A DNA stretch of 64,000 bases, taken from Nocardioides sp. L-11A (GTDB lineage Bacteria > Actinomycetota > Actinomycetes > Propionibacteriales > Nocardioidaceae). The stretch covers positions 5,620,322-5,684,321 of the forward strand of contig CP124680.1 in assembly GCA_029961745.1 (NCBI GenBank). The letters are read 5' to 3'. The notes beneath the pieces were generated by a model. That model was not told the DNA's origin and made no database searches. It was given only the letters and a program-made list of their open reading frames with translations. Of this stretch, positions 8,042 through 17,529 are shown in pieces (the stretch's first letter is position 1; the number at the start of each line of letters is the position of its first letter). A program made the position numbers and the translations under genes.

Positions 8042-9118
8042 GTGAGCCTCACTCTCACCGTCGACGGTCCGCGCTGGCGCGCCCACCTCGAGGCGATCGC
8101 CGACGCGCACCCCGGGCTGGTCCCAGTCGCGAAGGGCAACGGCTACGGGTTCACCCTCGGCCGACTGGCCCGCAAGGCACAGTGGCTCGCCGAGCGCGGC
8201 CACGACGTGCGCACGCTCGCCGTCGGCACCTACGACGAGCTGCCGGAGGTCGTCCAGCGCTGGCACGGCGACCTGCTCGTGCTCACCCCGTGGCGGCCCT
8301 GGGTGACGCACCCCGAGCCGGCCGTCGCGAAGCGCCTGATCCACACCGTGAGCCGGCTGGCCGACCTGCGCGACCTGCTCCACCGCGATCCGTCGGCCCG
8401 GATCGTGCTCGAGCGGATGACGTCGATGCGCCGCCACGGCATGGCCGCGCGCGAGCTGTGGGAGGCGGGCGACCTGCTGCGCAAGCACCCCGGCGCCCGG
8501 GTCGAGGGCCTCGCCCTGCACCTGCCGCTCGGCCAGGGCACCCACCTGGGTGAGGTCACCCGGCTGGTCAACGACTTCGTCGGCGCCGAGATCCCCACCC
8601 GCGGTACGCCGCAGGTGTGGGTCAGCCACCTGACCGACGCCGAGCTGGCCACCCTGCGCGGCCGGTACGGCGACTTCGCGGTCCGCCCGCGGATCGGCAC
8701 CGGCCTGTGGCTCGGTGACCGCGGCGCGCTGCGGGTGACGGCGACCGTGCTCGACGTGCACCCGGTCGAGCGGGGCGAGGCGTTCGGCTACCGCGGCCGC
8801 ACGGCCCCGAAGTCCGGCCACGTACTCGTCGTCAGCGGCGGCACCGCCCACGGCATCGGGCTGGAGGCGCCCACCGGCGAGCAGTCGATCAAGGCCCGCG
8901 CGGCGACGCTGGCCCGCGGCGGCCTCGACGCGGTGGGATTCGTGCGCTCGCCGTACTCCATCGACGCCAAGCTGCGCCTCTTCGCCGAGCCGCCGCACAT
9001 GCAGGCATCGATGCTCTTCCTGCCGCACGGCGCGCGGGTGCCGGAGGTGGGCGAGGAGGTCGACGTCCGGGTCCGCTACACCGCCACGACCTTCGACCGG
9101 ATCCTGGTCGAGGGCTGA
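8042..9118 (+). CDS. Alanine racemase-like PLP-barrel protein
   Basis: Protein of 358 residues with an N-terminal PLP-binding TIM barrel. The PLP lysine is K31 in VPVAKGNGYGF, the alanine racemase signature in slightly divergent form. MTSMRRHGM, GLALHLPLG and the GTGLWLGD segment follow in the expected order. The beta-domain at the C-terminus contains FGYRGRTAPKSGHVLVVSGG. It lacks the length and some residues of standard Alr, so it may be a specialised racemase or a PLP-binding partner of the FemX-like ligase. It starts at GTG 8042 directly after femX, and its 3' end overlaps the convergent GT87 gene by 43 bp. The catalytic tyrosine of the second half could not be placed with certainty. Confidence 0.82.
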   Translation: MSLTLTVDGPRWRAHLEAIADAHPGLVPVAKGNGYGFTLGRLARKAQWLAERGHDVRTLAVGTYDELPEVVQRWHGDLLVLTPWRPWVTHPEPAVAKRLIHTVSRLADLRDLLHRDPSARIVLERMTSMRRHGMAARELWEAGDLLRKHPGARVEGLALHLPLGQGTHLGEVTRLVNDFVGAEIPTRGTPQVWVSHLTDAELATLRGRYGDFAVRPRIGTGLWLGDRGALRVTATVLDVHPVERGEAFGYRGRTAPKSGHVLVVSGGTAHGIGLEAPTGEQSIKARAATLARGGLDAVGFVRSPYSIDAKLRLFAEPPHMQASMLFLPHGARVPEVGEEVDVRVRYTATTFDRILVEG

Positions 9119-10512
9119 GGGTCGACCCGTTCGAGCGCGACCGGGTCGTGGTCGGGCCGGTAGAGGTCGCGCACGATCACCGCGGCGAGATAGAGCTCGC
9201 CGAGCACCCGCACCACGATGCCGACCCAGTAGAACCCGGCGTCCCCGCCGCCTGCGGGGGCGAGATAGCCGCCGAGGTACCACCACACGGTGCAGAAGTA
9301 GAAGACCTCGCTGGCCTGCCACACGATCTGGTCGCGCCAGCGCGGCCGGGCCAGGACGGCGAGGGGGAGCAGCCACAGGACGTACTGCGGCGAGTAGACC
9401 TTGTTGACCAGCAGGAAGCCGACCACGATCAGGTAGCCCAGCTGCGCGAGACGGGGGACCACCGCGACCGGCCCGCGGCGCCCGGCGGTCATCCCGATCG
9501 CGAACACGGCGACGCACCAGGCCCCGAAGAGGATCCAGGACCACAGGTTGATCGTGTGCGCCGAGAACCCGACGTCGCCGGCCTGGTCGATCAGCATCCA
9601 CAGCGACCCGAGGTCGGCGGTGCGCTCGGAGTTGAAGGACCAGAAGACCTTCCACTGCTCCGGACCGGTCAGGTACGCCGGCGCGTTGGCCGCCGCCCAG
9701 GCCGCCGCTGCCCACACGGCCGCGATCGCGAACCGGCCGATCTGCCGGCGCCGCAGGCAGATCACCAGCAGCCCGCCCAGCAGGAACAGCGGGTAGAGCT
9801 TCGCCGCCGTCCCCAGCCCGATCAGGACGCCGGTGAGCACCGGCCGGTCGCGCGACCACGCCCACAGCGCGCCCGCCACGAGGGCGACGGCGAGCAGGTC
9901 CCAGTTGATCAGGCCGGTGAGCAGCAGGGTCGGCGACAGGGCGAACGCCGCCGCGTCCCAGGGCCGGGTGCGATGGACCCCCGCGAGCAGCCAGGTGGCG
10001 AGCAGCGCCAGCGCCCCGAACCCGACGGCGTTGACCAGCAGGAAGATGGTCTGCTCGTCATCGACCTCCCCGTCGCCGTACAGCAGGTCGACGGGGGTGC
10101 GCTCGCGCTGGTCGAGGTCCGGTGAGCCGTTGAGCCAGTGGGTGACCCAGGCCGTGCCCCAGGCCCAGTAGGCGATGCCGACGGGGTACTCCATCACCTC
10201 GTAGCGGGCCCGGACCTGCTCGTCGTCGGAGTACGGCCAGGCGTTCTCCACCAGACCCCGGGGCACGTACAGCGGCCGCAGGTCGGTGTAGCACATGTGG
10301 GAGTAGACCCAGTTCTGGTCCCGTCCCTGCGCCAGCGAGCAGGGCGCCTTCTGTATCAGGCCCGCCGCGAACACGATCGCGGTGAGCAGGAGCAGCACCC
10401 GGGTGGGCGTCCACCACCGGTGCGGCCGCGCGCGCTCGCCCATCGGCCCGCCCACGACCTCGCTCAGGGCCGTGACGACGGCGTCGTCGCGGGTGGGATG
10501 GACGTGACCCAC
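9076..10512 (-). CDS. GT87 (DUF2029) polyprenyl-phosphate-dependent mannosyltransferase-like membrane protein
   Basis: Multi-spanning protein of 478 residues with about ten to twelve hydrophobic helices. The first helix (about residues 37-55) is followed by an extracytoplasmic loop with CYTDLRPLY and MEYPVG; the late FLLVNKVYSPQYVLWLLPL segment is characteristic of the GT87 family. Such proteins transfer mannose or arabinose from polyprenyl phosphates to cell-envelope glycans on the outer face of the membrane. It lies 15 bp downstream of ponA on the same strand, and its orthologues sit next to ponA in mycobacteria and nocardioform actinobacteria, so a shared envelope role is likely. The start used is GTG 10512. 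The donor and acceptor are not evident. Confidence 0.88.
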   Translation of the reverse strand: MGHVHPTRDDAVVTALSEVVGGPMGERARPHRWWTPTRVLLLLTAIVFAAGLIQKAPCSLAQGRDQNWVYSHMCYTDLRPLYVPRGLVENAWPYSDDEQVRARYEVMEYPVGIAYWAWGTAWVTHWLNGSPDLDQRERTPVDLLYGDGEVDDEQTIFLLVNAVGFGALALLATWLLAGVHRTRPWDAAAFALSPTLLLTGLINWDLLAVALVAGALWAWSRDRPVLTGVLIGLGTAAKLYPLFLLGGLLVICLRRRQIGRFAIAAVWAAAAWAAANAPAYLTGPEQWKVFWSFNSERTADLGSLWMLIDQAGDVGFSAHTINLWSWILFGAWCVAVFAIGMTAGRRGPVAVVPRLAQLGYLIVVGFLLVNKVYSPQYVLWLLPLAVLARPRWRDQIVWQASEVFYFCTVWWYLGGYLAPAGGGDAGFYWVGIVVRVLGELYLAAVIVRDLYRPDHDPVALERVDPQPSTRIRSKVVAV

Positions 10513-10527
10513 TAGTCGCTCACCCGG

Positions 10528-12786
10528 TCAGCGGGCGCGGGGGCGACCGCCGCCCTGTCCCGGCTGGAGCGTCGGGCCGCCGGTGGGCTGGGTCGTCGGG
10601 GTCGGCGGCGGCGTCGACGGGGGAGGCGTCGTCGGCGGCACCGGGATCTCCGTCGTCGGCGGAGGCGGAGGCGGCGGCTCCTGGGTCGGCAGCTCCTCCT
10701 TCTTCTCCTTCTTCGGCTTCTTGGTCTGCTTCGGCTTCGGGGGCGGCGGGGGCGGCAGCTTGTCGTGCCCGTCGGACGGTGCCTCGCCCTCGACCCAGGC
10801 GGCCGACGGCAGGTCCTCGACGTCCTCGCCGTCGAGCGCGCGGGTCATCACGGCGGTCCAGGTGTCGGCCGGATAGGCGCCGCCGAAGTACGACGGCAGC
10901 CAGTCCTTGAGCTGCTCGTTGCCCTTGCCGCGCACGTACATCACGGCGGTCGACAGTTGCGGGGTGTAGCCGACGAACCACGCCGAGGACACCTCGCCGA
11001 GGCCGTTGGTGGCGGTGCCCGTCTTGCCGCCGACCGGCCGCCGCAGGCCGAGGGCCGCCGTACCGGATCCGGAGCGGACGACCTGCTGCAGCGCGTAGCC
11101 GACGTCGTCGGCCACGCCCTCGCGGATCGCCTCGTGCGTGGTCACCTCGTGGTTGAAGCGCACGACGCCGTCGCGGTCGACGACCTTCTCGATGATGTAC
11201 GCGTCGGCGGCGACACCGCGGTTGGCGATGGTCGCGTAGCCGTTGGCCATGTTGATCGGGCTGACCGTCTGCGAGCCCAGCGAGACGCCGGTGTTGGCCT
11301 GCAGGCCGGGGCTCGAGGTCGGGATGCCGTACGGCTTCGGCGCCGCCTTCTCCGGCGGGATGCCCATCGCGTTGGCGGTCTCGATGATCTGGGTCGGCCC
11401 GTCGGGCATCGCCAGGGTCAGGTCGATGTAGGCGGTGTTGATCGAGTCCTCGGTCGCGCGGATCAGGTCCACCCGGCCGTAGCTGCGGTCGCCCTGGTTC
11501 TCGATCGGGCGGCCGCCGCCGGGCAGGTCGTACGGCGAGTTGCCGTCGAAGGTGTCCTTCAGCTCGAAGCCCGACTCGATGCCCGCCGCGAGCGCGAACG
11601 GCTTGAAGGTCGAGCCGGCCTGGCCGCCGGCCACCGCCCAGTTGATCTGCGACTGGAGGTAGTCCTGGCCGCCGTAGAAGCCGCGCACCGCGCCGGTGCC
11701 GGGCTCGACCGAGGCGACCGCGACGTGGAGATCCTTGGGGCTGAAGCCCTCGGGGCGCTGCTCAGCGGCGCCCTGGGCGGCCGCGCTCATCGCCTTCTTG
11801 GTGAACGTCGTGGTGACCTGCAGCCCGCCGCCGTCGATCTCCTGCTCGGAGAACCCCATCCGCAGCAGCTCCTTGCGGACCATCGTCAGGGCATGACCGC
11901 GCTGGCCGCCGTACTGCTCGCTCTGCTTGATCTCCGGGAACTTCGGCAGCGCCGCCCGGGCCTGCGAGACCTCGCCCGCCGGTGCCACGCCCGTCTCCTC
12001 CATCGAGTCGAGGACGTACTGGTAGCGCCCGAGCAGGCGCTGCGCGGTCGCGTCGCCGTCCTGCGGGTCGAGGCCGTTGGGGTTGTTGAGGATCGCGACC
12101 AGCGCGGCGGACTGCTTGAGGTTCAGGTCCGCGGCGTCCTTGGCGAAGTAGGCCTTGGCGGCGGCCTGGATGCCGTACGCGCCGCGCCCGAAGTAGATCG
12201 TGTTGAGGTAGCCCTCGAGGACGTCCTGCTTGCTCAGCTGGTTCTTCACCTTGAGCGAGAGGATGGCCTCCTTGATCTTCCGCTTCCAGGTGCGTTCCTG
12301 GGTGAGGTAGAGGATCTTGACGTACTGCTGCGTGATGGTCGACGCGCCGCGGGTGGTGTTGCCCTGCGCGTTGCTGAAGGCGGCGCTCAGGATGCCCTTG
12401 GGGTCGATGCCGTTGTCGGTCCAGAAGGTCCGGTTCTCGGCCGCGACGACGCCGTCCTTCACGAACTGCGGCATCTCGTCGTAGTCGATCGAGTCACGGC
12501 GCTGGACGGCGAACTGGCCGAGCTGACCCTTGCCGTCGGAGTAGTAGACCTGGGTGGTCTCGGTGAGGAATTCGGCGTTCGGGTCCGGGATGTCGATCGA
12601 GCGGTAGGCCACGAAGAAGCCCGCGGCACCGAGCAGGGCCATCACCACGCAGGCGACCAGGCCCCAGATCGTGAACCTCTTCAGCCGCTGCTTCCAGGTC
12701 CGCGGCGTACGGTCCTTCGGGCGCGACTTCGAGCGGCCCTTCGACCCCGCGGAGCTCGCTGCGGACTTCCGTTTTCCCTGAACCAC
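10528..12786 (-). CDS. ponA: Bifunctional class A penicillin-binding protein (PonA-type)
   Basis: Peptidoglycan synthase of 752 residues with a basic cytoplasmic tail, one membrane helix (about 38-61), a GT51 glycosyltransferase domain and a transpeptidase domain. Visible catalytic features are E117 in VAAENRTFW, the GT51 motif RGASTITQQ, and EGYLNTIYFGRGAYGI. The transpeptidase has the nucleophile S392 with K395 in GSTFKPF, SIN at 448-450 and KTG at 588-590. The C-terminal tail (from about residue 680) is low complexity: proline, lysine/glutamate and threonine rich, probably a wall-spanning extension. Start is GTG 12786. It is followed on the same strand by the GT87 gene. The family makes glycan strands and cross-links them during elongation. 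Confidence 0.95.
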   Translation of the reverse strand: MVQGKRKSAASSAGSKGRSKSRPKDRTPRTWKQRLKRFTIWGLVACVVMALLGAAGFFVAYRSIDIPDPNAEFLTETTQVYYSDGKGQLGQFAVQRRDSIDYDEMPQFVKDGVVAAENRTFWTDNGIDPKGILSAAFSNAQGNTTRGASTITQQYVKILYLTQERTWKRKIKEAILSLKVKNQLSKQDVLEGYLNTIYFGRGAYGIQAAAKAYFAKDAADLNLKQSAALVAILNNPNGLDPQDGDATAQRLLGRYQYVLDSMEETGVAPAGEVSQARAALPKFPEIKQSEQYGGQRGHALTMVRKELLRMGFSEQEIDGGGLQVTTTFTKKAMSAAAQGAAEQRPEGFSPKDLHVAVASVEPGTGAVRGFYGGQDYLQSQINWAVAGGQAGSTFKPFALAAGIESGFELKDTFDGNSPYDLPGGGRPIENQGDRSYGRVDLIRATEDSINTAYIDLTLAMPDGPTQIIETANAMGIPPEKAAPKPYGIPTSSPGLQANTGVSLGSQTVSPINMANGYATIANRGVAADAYIIEKVVDRDGVVRFNHEVTTHEAIREGVADDVGYALQQVVRSGSGTAALGLRRPVGGKTGTATNGLGEVSSAWFVGYTPQLSTAVMYVRGKGNEQLKDWLPSYFGGAYPADTWTAVMTRALDGEDVEDLPSAAWVEGEAPSDGHDKLPPPPPPKPKQTKKPKKEKKEELPTQEPPPPPPPTTEIPVPPTTPPPSTPPPTPTTQPTGGPTLQPGQGGGRPRAR

Positions 12787-12934
12787 GCAGGACAGGGTAC
12801 GGCGCTGTGGTCAGCCGACCCGATTTCTGAGACGTCATGCACCCGCGACTTTCGCGGCCACGGCGGTCGTCACCGGGTTACTGTGCCGGGGCAGTCCGGG
12901 AGCATGGGGCCCCGGCGACGCATGAGGAGTCAGC

Positions 12935-13864
12935 ATGCCTGACGTCGAGTTCGATCCGTTGGTCCTGTTCCCCGAGATCGGTGCAATCCGGTCCGCGGTC
13001 CTCGGCGCCGAGTGGGAACCGGTCGCCCGTTACATCGACGGCTGGCGTGGCCGCGATCCACAACGGGTCAGTCTCGCGGCGTGGACCGCCGCCGAGACCG
13101 CGGGAGCGGAGACGCTCCTCGTCGATCAGCCGCCCACGCAGCTCACCCGAACACTCGTCGCCATCCTCCGGATCCGGGAGGCCTGGCTGATCCGCGGCGA
13201 CGGTCCCGCCTCGACCGTCGATGAGCAGCAGTGGACCGGATTCCGAACCAAGCTGGTCGCGGCCGAGCGCGAGCTCACCGAACTGGCGGCGACCGACCCC
13301 GGCGACGGACTCGTCGCCAGCCTCCGGCTGATCTCCGGTCGCGGGCTGGAGGTGGGACTGAGCGAGTCCCAACGCCGCTACGCCCGTCTCGCTGCCGTCG
13401 ACCCTGACGACGTCGGCGCCCAGAGTGCCCATCTGCAGACTCTCGCGTCCAAGTGGCTGGGCTCGACTGAGCTCATGTTCGAGTTCGCCCGTACGGCGTT
13501 CGCGAACGGCCGGCCCGGCAGTTCGGCCGGTCGGCTCATCGCCCTCGCTCATCGAGAACACTGGCTCGACCTCGTCGACGAGGGTTCCGCATATATCAGT
13601 GGCGAGCACGTGCAGCAGGAGTTGGCGGCCGCAGCGGACGCGTCCGTGCTCCACCCCGACTACGAGCCCGGGCTGCGCTGGGTGACCGACCACTCCTACT
13701 TCGCCTGTCTGCACTCCATCGGCGGACGACATGACCTCGCCCGCCGCCACTTCGAGGCGCTCGGTCCCTGCGCCGACCTCGACGCGTGGCAGTACTTCAA
13801 TGATCCGCGTGCCGCACACGATGCGGACCGGGTTCGAGCCCTCTCGGCGGTGGTGGGCGCATGA
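12935..13864 (+). CDS. Uncharacterised helical-repeat protein paired with an M16-like peptidase
   Basis: Protein of 309 residues starting at ATG 12935 after a GGAG site. I do not recognise a named function. It is alpha-helical throughout with no signal peptide or membrane segment, and successive stretches look like degenerate TPR-type helical pairs: residues about 45-75 (AAWTAAETAG onward), 75-115 ending in EAWLIRGDG, 115-160, and 165-215 with KWLGSTELMFEFA. The W-L-G-S segment and the preceding RG element recall DUF4034-type proteins, but that is a weak resemblance. Its stop overlaps the ATG of the following peptidase gene by four bases, so the two products are probably made in fixed proportion and may bind each other. 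The pair interrupts the usual neighbourhood of ponA and padR-ino1. Confidence 0.75.
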   Translation: MPDVEFDPLVLFPEIGAIRSAVLGAEWEPVARYIDGWRGRDPQRVSLAAWTAAETAGAETLLVDQPPTQLTRTLVAILRIREAWLIRGDGPASTVDEQQWTGFRTKLVAAERELTELAATDPGDGLVASLRLISGRGLEVGLSESQRRYARLAAVDPDDVGAQSAHLQTLASKWLGSTELMFEFARTAFANGRPGSSAGRLIALAHREHWLDLVDEGSAYISGEHVQQELAAAADASVLHPDYEPGLRWVTDHSYFACLHSIGGRHDLARRHFEALGPCADLDAWQYFNDPRAAHDADRVRALSAVVGA

Positions 13865-15591
13865 TCGGACCGCACGCCGACGTCGCGGGGATCCCGCTGC
13901 TGCTCGCTCCACCGGTCGACGGACGGTGGGCCGGCGGGCTGACCTTCCGCGTCGGTCACGCGGACGAGACCCTCGCCACCAGCGGCATCACGCACCTCAC
14001 CGAGCACCTCGCGCTGCACTTCAGTGACCCGACGAAGCTGCACTCCAACGGCATGACCGGCCCTAGCCTCACGACGTTCCATGCCAGCGGCACTCCCGAC
14101 GAGGTCGTCACCTTCCTCAACCGGGTCGCCGGCGCGCTGCGTGACCTGCCCTTGGACCGGCTGGACACCGAGAAGTCGGTGCTCCGGACCGAGGCAGCGC
14201 GGCGCGGCGGTCCTGCCGACCAACTGCACACGTGGCGCTTCGGGGCCAAGGACTACGGACTGGCCAGCTACGCCGAACTGGGACTTCACCGCATCGGTCG
14301 CGACGACCTTACGGACTGGGCGGCGCGCTGGTTCACGCGCGACAACGCCGTGCTCTGGCTGGCCGCCGAGGATGTGCCTGACGGGCTCGACCTCGCCCTG
14401 CCTGCCGGTGAGCGACGGCCGTCGCCCCCTGTGGAGCCCGTACTGGCGCCGGGGCCCGCCTACTATTTCGGTCCCGACGGCGTCGTCGCAGCCTCTGCCC
14501 TCGTCGAACGAAGCACGGTGGGCAGAGTGTTCACGTCGGTCCTCGAGCAGGCGCTGTACCGCGAGCTGCGTCAGGTAGGCGGGTACTCCTACTCGCCGAC
14601 AGCCTCCTACGAGCCCTTGGACCGCTCGACAGCGGTCGTCTACGCCTTCGCCGACTCGCTGCCCGAGAAGCAGGACGCGGTCGTCGGCGGCGTGGTCGAC
14701 GTGCTCGCCGCACTCCGTCTCGGCCCGATCACCGAGGACGACCTCGCGGCGGCTGTCAACCGGACCCGCACCATGCTCGACCATCCTGATCTCGCCACGC
14801 TGCGGCTGCCAGCACAGGCCGCCGACCTTCTCCTGGGACACGACGCCCTCTCCGACGAGCAGCTGCGCGCCGAGCTCGACGCCGTCGATGCTGACTCACT
14901 GCGGGCGGTGGCTCGGGAGGTGCACGCGTCGTCCCTGGTCCAAGTCCCCCGCCGCGCCATCGACTGGGCGGGGTACGCCATCGCTCCGGAGCACAACGAC
15001 GTCGAGGTCGGGGGCGCCGTCTACTGCTATGTCGCCGAGCCGTCCGCACGGATCAACGTCGATGCCACCGGAGTCAGCGTGAGCAGTCCGAGCGGTTCCA
15101 GCGGCGTGCGGTGGGCGGACGCGGTCGCCGTGGCCTGCTACCCGGACGGCGCCCGGACCACCATCGGCGCCGACGGCTTCCAGGTCCACGTGGAACCGAA
15201 CCTGCTCTCCGGCGACACTGCTGCACTCGTCGCCGCCATCGACAGCGCCGTCGGCGCTACGCCGAGAGTGATCCCCATGCCCGCCCGTGATCCCGAACGG
15301 ATCCCGCCGATCCCCGAGCCGCCTACTGCAGCATCGACGAAGAGGCAGAGGCACGAGGCCACCGGCCCACGCTGGGCCCAGATCGCGGCCACGGTGTGCG
15401 GTGCGCTCGCGCTGGGTTCCCTGGTGTTCTTCATCTGGGGACTGATCCAGCATTTCGCCGACAGCGGCGCCGGTGCGGAGGATCTCACCCAGGTCCTGGG
15501 CCGCGGGTTGCGCGCACTGCTGCTCGGCGGCCTGAGTGTCTGGTTCCACCGGATCGGGCAGGGCCGCAGGCCCGACGCCACCCGCGCCTGA
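13861..15591 (+). CDS. Membrane-anchored M16 (insulinase/pitrilysin)-like zinc peptidase
   Basis: Protein of 576 residues. The inverted zinc motif HxxEH is present as H45-L-T-E-H49 within THLTEHLALHF, and the downstream acidic ligand is probably E110 in LRTEAARR, somewhat closer than the 74-76 residue spacing usual in M16. A second M16-like half (about residues 150-360) has the RELRQVGGYSYSPTASYE segment, which matches the Arg/Tyr substrate-binding signature of M16 C-terminal domains. After that come a beta-rich domain (about 370-460), a linker, and a hydrophobic helix (about 505-530) that would anchor the protein. There is no N-terminal signal, so the peptidase domain may be cytoplasmic. It starts within the stop of the helical-repeat gene. 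Both M16 halves in one chain with a C-terminal membrane anchor is unusual; substrate unknown. Confidence 0.78.
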   Translation: MIGPHADVAGIPLLLAPPVDGRWAGGLTFRVGHADETLATSGITHLTEHLALHFSDPTKLHSNGMTGPSLTTFHASGTPDEVVTFLNRVAGALRDLPLDRLDTEKSVLRTEAARRGGPADQLHTWRFGAKDYGLASYAELGLHRIGRDDLTDWAARWFTRDNAVLWLAAEDVPDGLDLALPAGERRPSPPVEPVLAPGPAYYFGPDGVVAASALVERSTVGRVFTSVLEQALYRELRQVGGYSYSPTASYEPLDRSTAVVYAFADSLPEKQDAVVGGVVDVLAALRLGPITEDDLAAAVNRTRTMLDHPDLATLRLPAQAADLLLGHDALSDEQLRAELDAVDADSLRAVAREVHASSLVQVPRRAIDWAGYAIAPEHNDVEVGGAVYCYVAEPSARINVDATGVSVSSPSGSSGVRWADAVAVACYPDGARTTIGADGFQVHVEPNLLSGDTAALVAAIDSAVGATPRVIPMPARDPERIPPIPEPPTAASTKRQRHEATGPRWAQIAATVCGALALGSLVFFIWGLIQHFADSGAGAEDLTQVLGRGLRALLLGGLSVWFHRIGQGRRPDATRA

Positions 15592-15687
15592 GCTCGGCCC
15601 GTGCCGGGACCGGACCTGCCCGGGTCCCGGGCCCGGACGCGCACTTCGGATCGACACCCACGATCCATCGGAAGTTCACGTCCCGCG

Positions 15688-15698
15688 GATATATCGCT
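15688..15698. promoter_or_regulatory. GATATATCGCT motif upstream of padR (candidate operator)
   Basis: The sequence GATATATCGCT lies 13 bp before the padR start, in a position to overlap its promoter or leader. The same 11-mer recurs once more in the window at 57867-57877, within the non-coding stretch behind parB. PadR proteins commonly repress their own genes through short A/T-rich palindromes such as this, but binding is inference. Confidence 0.35.
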
Positions 15699-15710
15699 AC
15701 GATAGGTCGC

Positions 15711-16298
15711 ATGGCACGGCGCGGGGACACCATCGAGCTCGCAGTCCTCGGACTGCTGCACGAGGGACCCATGCACGGCTACGAGCTGCGCAAGCGGCTC
15801 AACCTGATGCTGGGCTGGGGCCGCCTGCTGTCGTACGGCTCGCTCTATCCCGCGCTGAAGAAGATGCTCCGCGGCAACCTCATCGAGGAGACCGTGCCCT
15901 CGGGCCCCCAGACCCGGCGGCAGCGGATCGTCTACCAGGTGACCGACCTGGGCACCGAGGAGTTCTCGCGCCTGATGTCGGAGGTGGGTCCGACCGCATG
16001 GGAGGACGACAACTTCGACATCCGGTTCCGGTTCTTCTCCTCCACCGACATGGAGATCCGGCTGCGCGTCCTCGAGGGACGCCGCTCCCGGCTCCAGGAG
16101 CGGCTCGACCGCGTCCAGCGCGAGCTGGCCATGACGCAGGCCGAGGCCGACCGGTACGCCGCCGAGCTGCAGCGTCACGGCGTGGAGTCGGTCGAGCGTG
16201 AGGTCCGTTGGCTCTCGGAGCTCATCAACGCCGAACGCAGCGTGCAACAGGCAACACCCGGACCGGAGACGCCGGCGGCACCGTCGACGCCGTCCTGA
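15711..16298 (+). CDS. PadR-family transcriptional regulator
   Basis: Regulator of 195 residues from ATG 15711. The N-terminal PadR winged helix (about residues 6-85) is unmistakable: [21 protein letters not shown], then [13 protein letters not shown] and a [11 protein letters not shown] wing. The C-terminal half (about 105-180) is helical and charged, the vir-type domain used for dimerisation. It is followed 74 bp later by ino1 on the same strand, the same arrangement as Rv0047c-ino1 in mycobacteria, which makes it a likely regulator of, or co-regulated neighbour to, inositol synthesis. An A/T-rich motif just upstream may be its own operator. The frame remains open further upstream, but those codons do not look coding. 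Confidence 0.93.
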   Translation: MARRGDTIELAVLGLLHEGPMHGYELRKRLNLMLGWGRLLSYGSLYPALKKMLRGNLIEETVPSGPQTRRQRIVYQVTDLGTEEFSRLMSEVGPTAWEDDNFDIRFRFFSSTDMEIRLRVLEGRRSRLQERLDRVQRELAMTQAEADRYAAELQRHGVESVEREVRWLSELINAERSVQQATPGPETPAAPSTPS

Positions 16299-16372
16299 CC
16301 GGCACCGCAGCACCGACAGGTCAGCCACCTGATCATTCACGAGATGTCATGAGTAGCAAGGAAGGAAACCCC

Positions 16373-17458
16373 ATGGGTTCGGTTCGAGTAGCGATCGCCG
16401 GCGTGGGCAACTGCGCCACGTCCCTCATCCAGGGCGTGCAGTACTACCGGGGCGCCGATGCCGCGAGCACCGTCCCGGGGCTCATGCACGTCCAGTTCGG
16501 CGACTACCACGTGGGCGACGTCCAGTTCGTCGCCGCGTTCGACGTCGACGACAAGAAGGTCGGCAAGGACCTGTCCGAGGCCATCAACGCCTCGGAGAAC
16601 AACACCATCAAGATCACCGACGTGCCCACGCTCGGGGTCGAGGTCCAGCGCGGCCCGACGCTCGACGGTCTCGGCAAGTACTACCGGATGACCATCGAGG
16701 AGTCCGGCGCCGACCCGGTCGACGTCGTCCAGGCGCTCAAGGACGCCGAGGTCGACGTGCTCGTCTCCTACCTCCCGGTGGGCTCCGAGGAGGCCGACAA
16801 GTTCTACGCCCAGTGCGCGATCGACGCCGGCGTGGCCTTCGTCAACGCGCTCCCCGTCTTCATCGCCTCCGACCCGGTCTGGGCCAAGAAGTTCGAGGAC
16901 GCCGGCGTCCCGATCGTCGGCGACGACATCAAGTCGCAGGTCGGCGCCACCATCACCCACCGGGTGATGGCGAAGCTGTTCGAGGACCGCGGCGTGACGC
17001 TGGACCGCACCTACCAGCTCAACGTCGGCGGCAACATGGACTTCAAGAACATGCTCGAGCGCGAGCGCCTGGAGTCCAAGAAGGTCTCCAAGACCCAGGC
17101 CGTCACCTCCAACCTCAACGGCCCGCTGGCCGGCGTGGGTGCCGACGACCGCAACGTCCACATCGGCCCGTCCGACTACGTCGCGTGGCTCGACGACCGC
17201 AAGTGGGCCTACGTCCGTCTCGAGGGTCGCGCGTTCGGCGACGTCCCGCTCAACCTGGAGTACAAGCTCGAGGTCTGGGACTCCCCGAACTCCGCCGGCA
17301 TCATCATCGACGCCGTCCGTGCGGCCAAGATCGCCAAGGACCGCGGCGTCGGCGGCCCGATCATCCCCGCCTCGGCGTACCTCATGAAGAGCCCGCCGGT
17401 GCAGATCGAGGACACCGAGGGCCGGGCGCAGCTCGAGGCCTTCATCAAGGGCGTCTGA
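16373..17458 (+). CDS. ino1: Inositol-3-phosphate synthase (myo-inositol-1-phosphate synthase)
   Basis: Converts glucose 6-phosphate to inositol 3-phosphate using NAD, the first step toward phosphatidylinositol, its mannosides and mycothiol in actinobacteria. It has 361 residues from ATG 16373, preceded by AAGGAAGG. The Rossmann motif is [12 protein letters not shown] at the N-terminus; the family core includes [11 protein letters not shown], the [15 protein letters not shown] segment and the [11 protein letters not shown] motif, in which the lysines are catalytic or substrate-binding. The length matches the short actinobacterial type. A strong hairpin terminator follows at once. It lies directly behind padR. 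Confidence 0.96.
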   Translation: MGSVRVAIAGVGNCATSLIQGVQYYRGADAASTVPGLMHVQFGDYHVGDVQFVAAFDVDDKKVGKDLSEAINASENNTIKITDVPTLGVEVQRGPTLDGLGKYYRMTIEESGADPVDVVQALKDAEVDVLVSYLPVGSEEADKFYAQCAIDAGVAFVNALPVFIASDPVWAKKFEDAGVPIVGDDIKSQVGATITHRVMAKLFEDRGVTLDRTYQLNVGGNMDFKNMLERERLESKKVSKTQAVTSNLNGPLAGVGADDRNVHIGPSDYVAWLDDRKWAYVRLEGRAFGDVPLNLEYKLEVWDSPNSAGIIIDAVRAAKIAKDRGVGGPIIPASAYLMKSPPVQIEDTEGRAQLEAFIKGV

Positions 17459-17467
17459 CCAGCTCGC

Positions 17468-17504
17468 ACGAGACCCCGCACCCGGCCCGGGTGCGGGGTC
17501 TCGT
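17468..17504. terminator. Strong hairpin terminator after ino1 (bidirectional)
   Basis: A perfect 16-bp stem (17468-17483 with 17489-17504) encloses a five-base loop, ten bases after the ino1 stop. No run of T follows on either strand, which is common in high-GC actinobacteria. It separates ino1 from the convergent gene at 17530 and could serve both. Confidence 0.85.
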
Positions 17505-17529
17505 CGCGTCCGGGGCGGGACGGCCGGGC

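Noticed and set aside
10765..12942. 725-codon open frame antisense to ponA
   Set aside because: All PonA catalytic motifs are on the minus strand; the plus frame has no recognisable domain and is biased to R, V, D and G as expected of a shadow.
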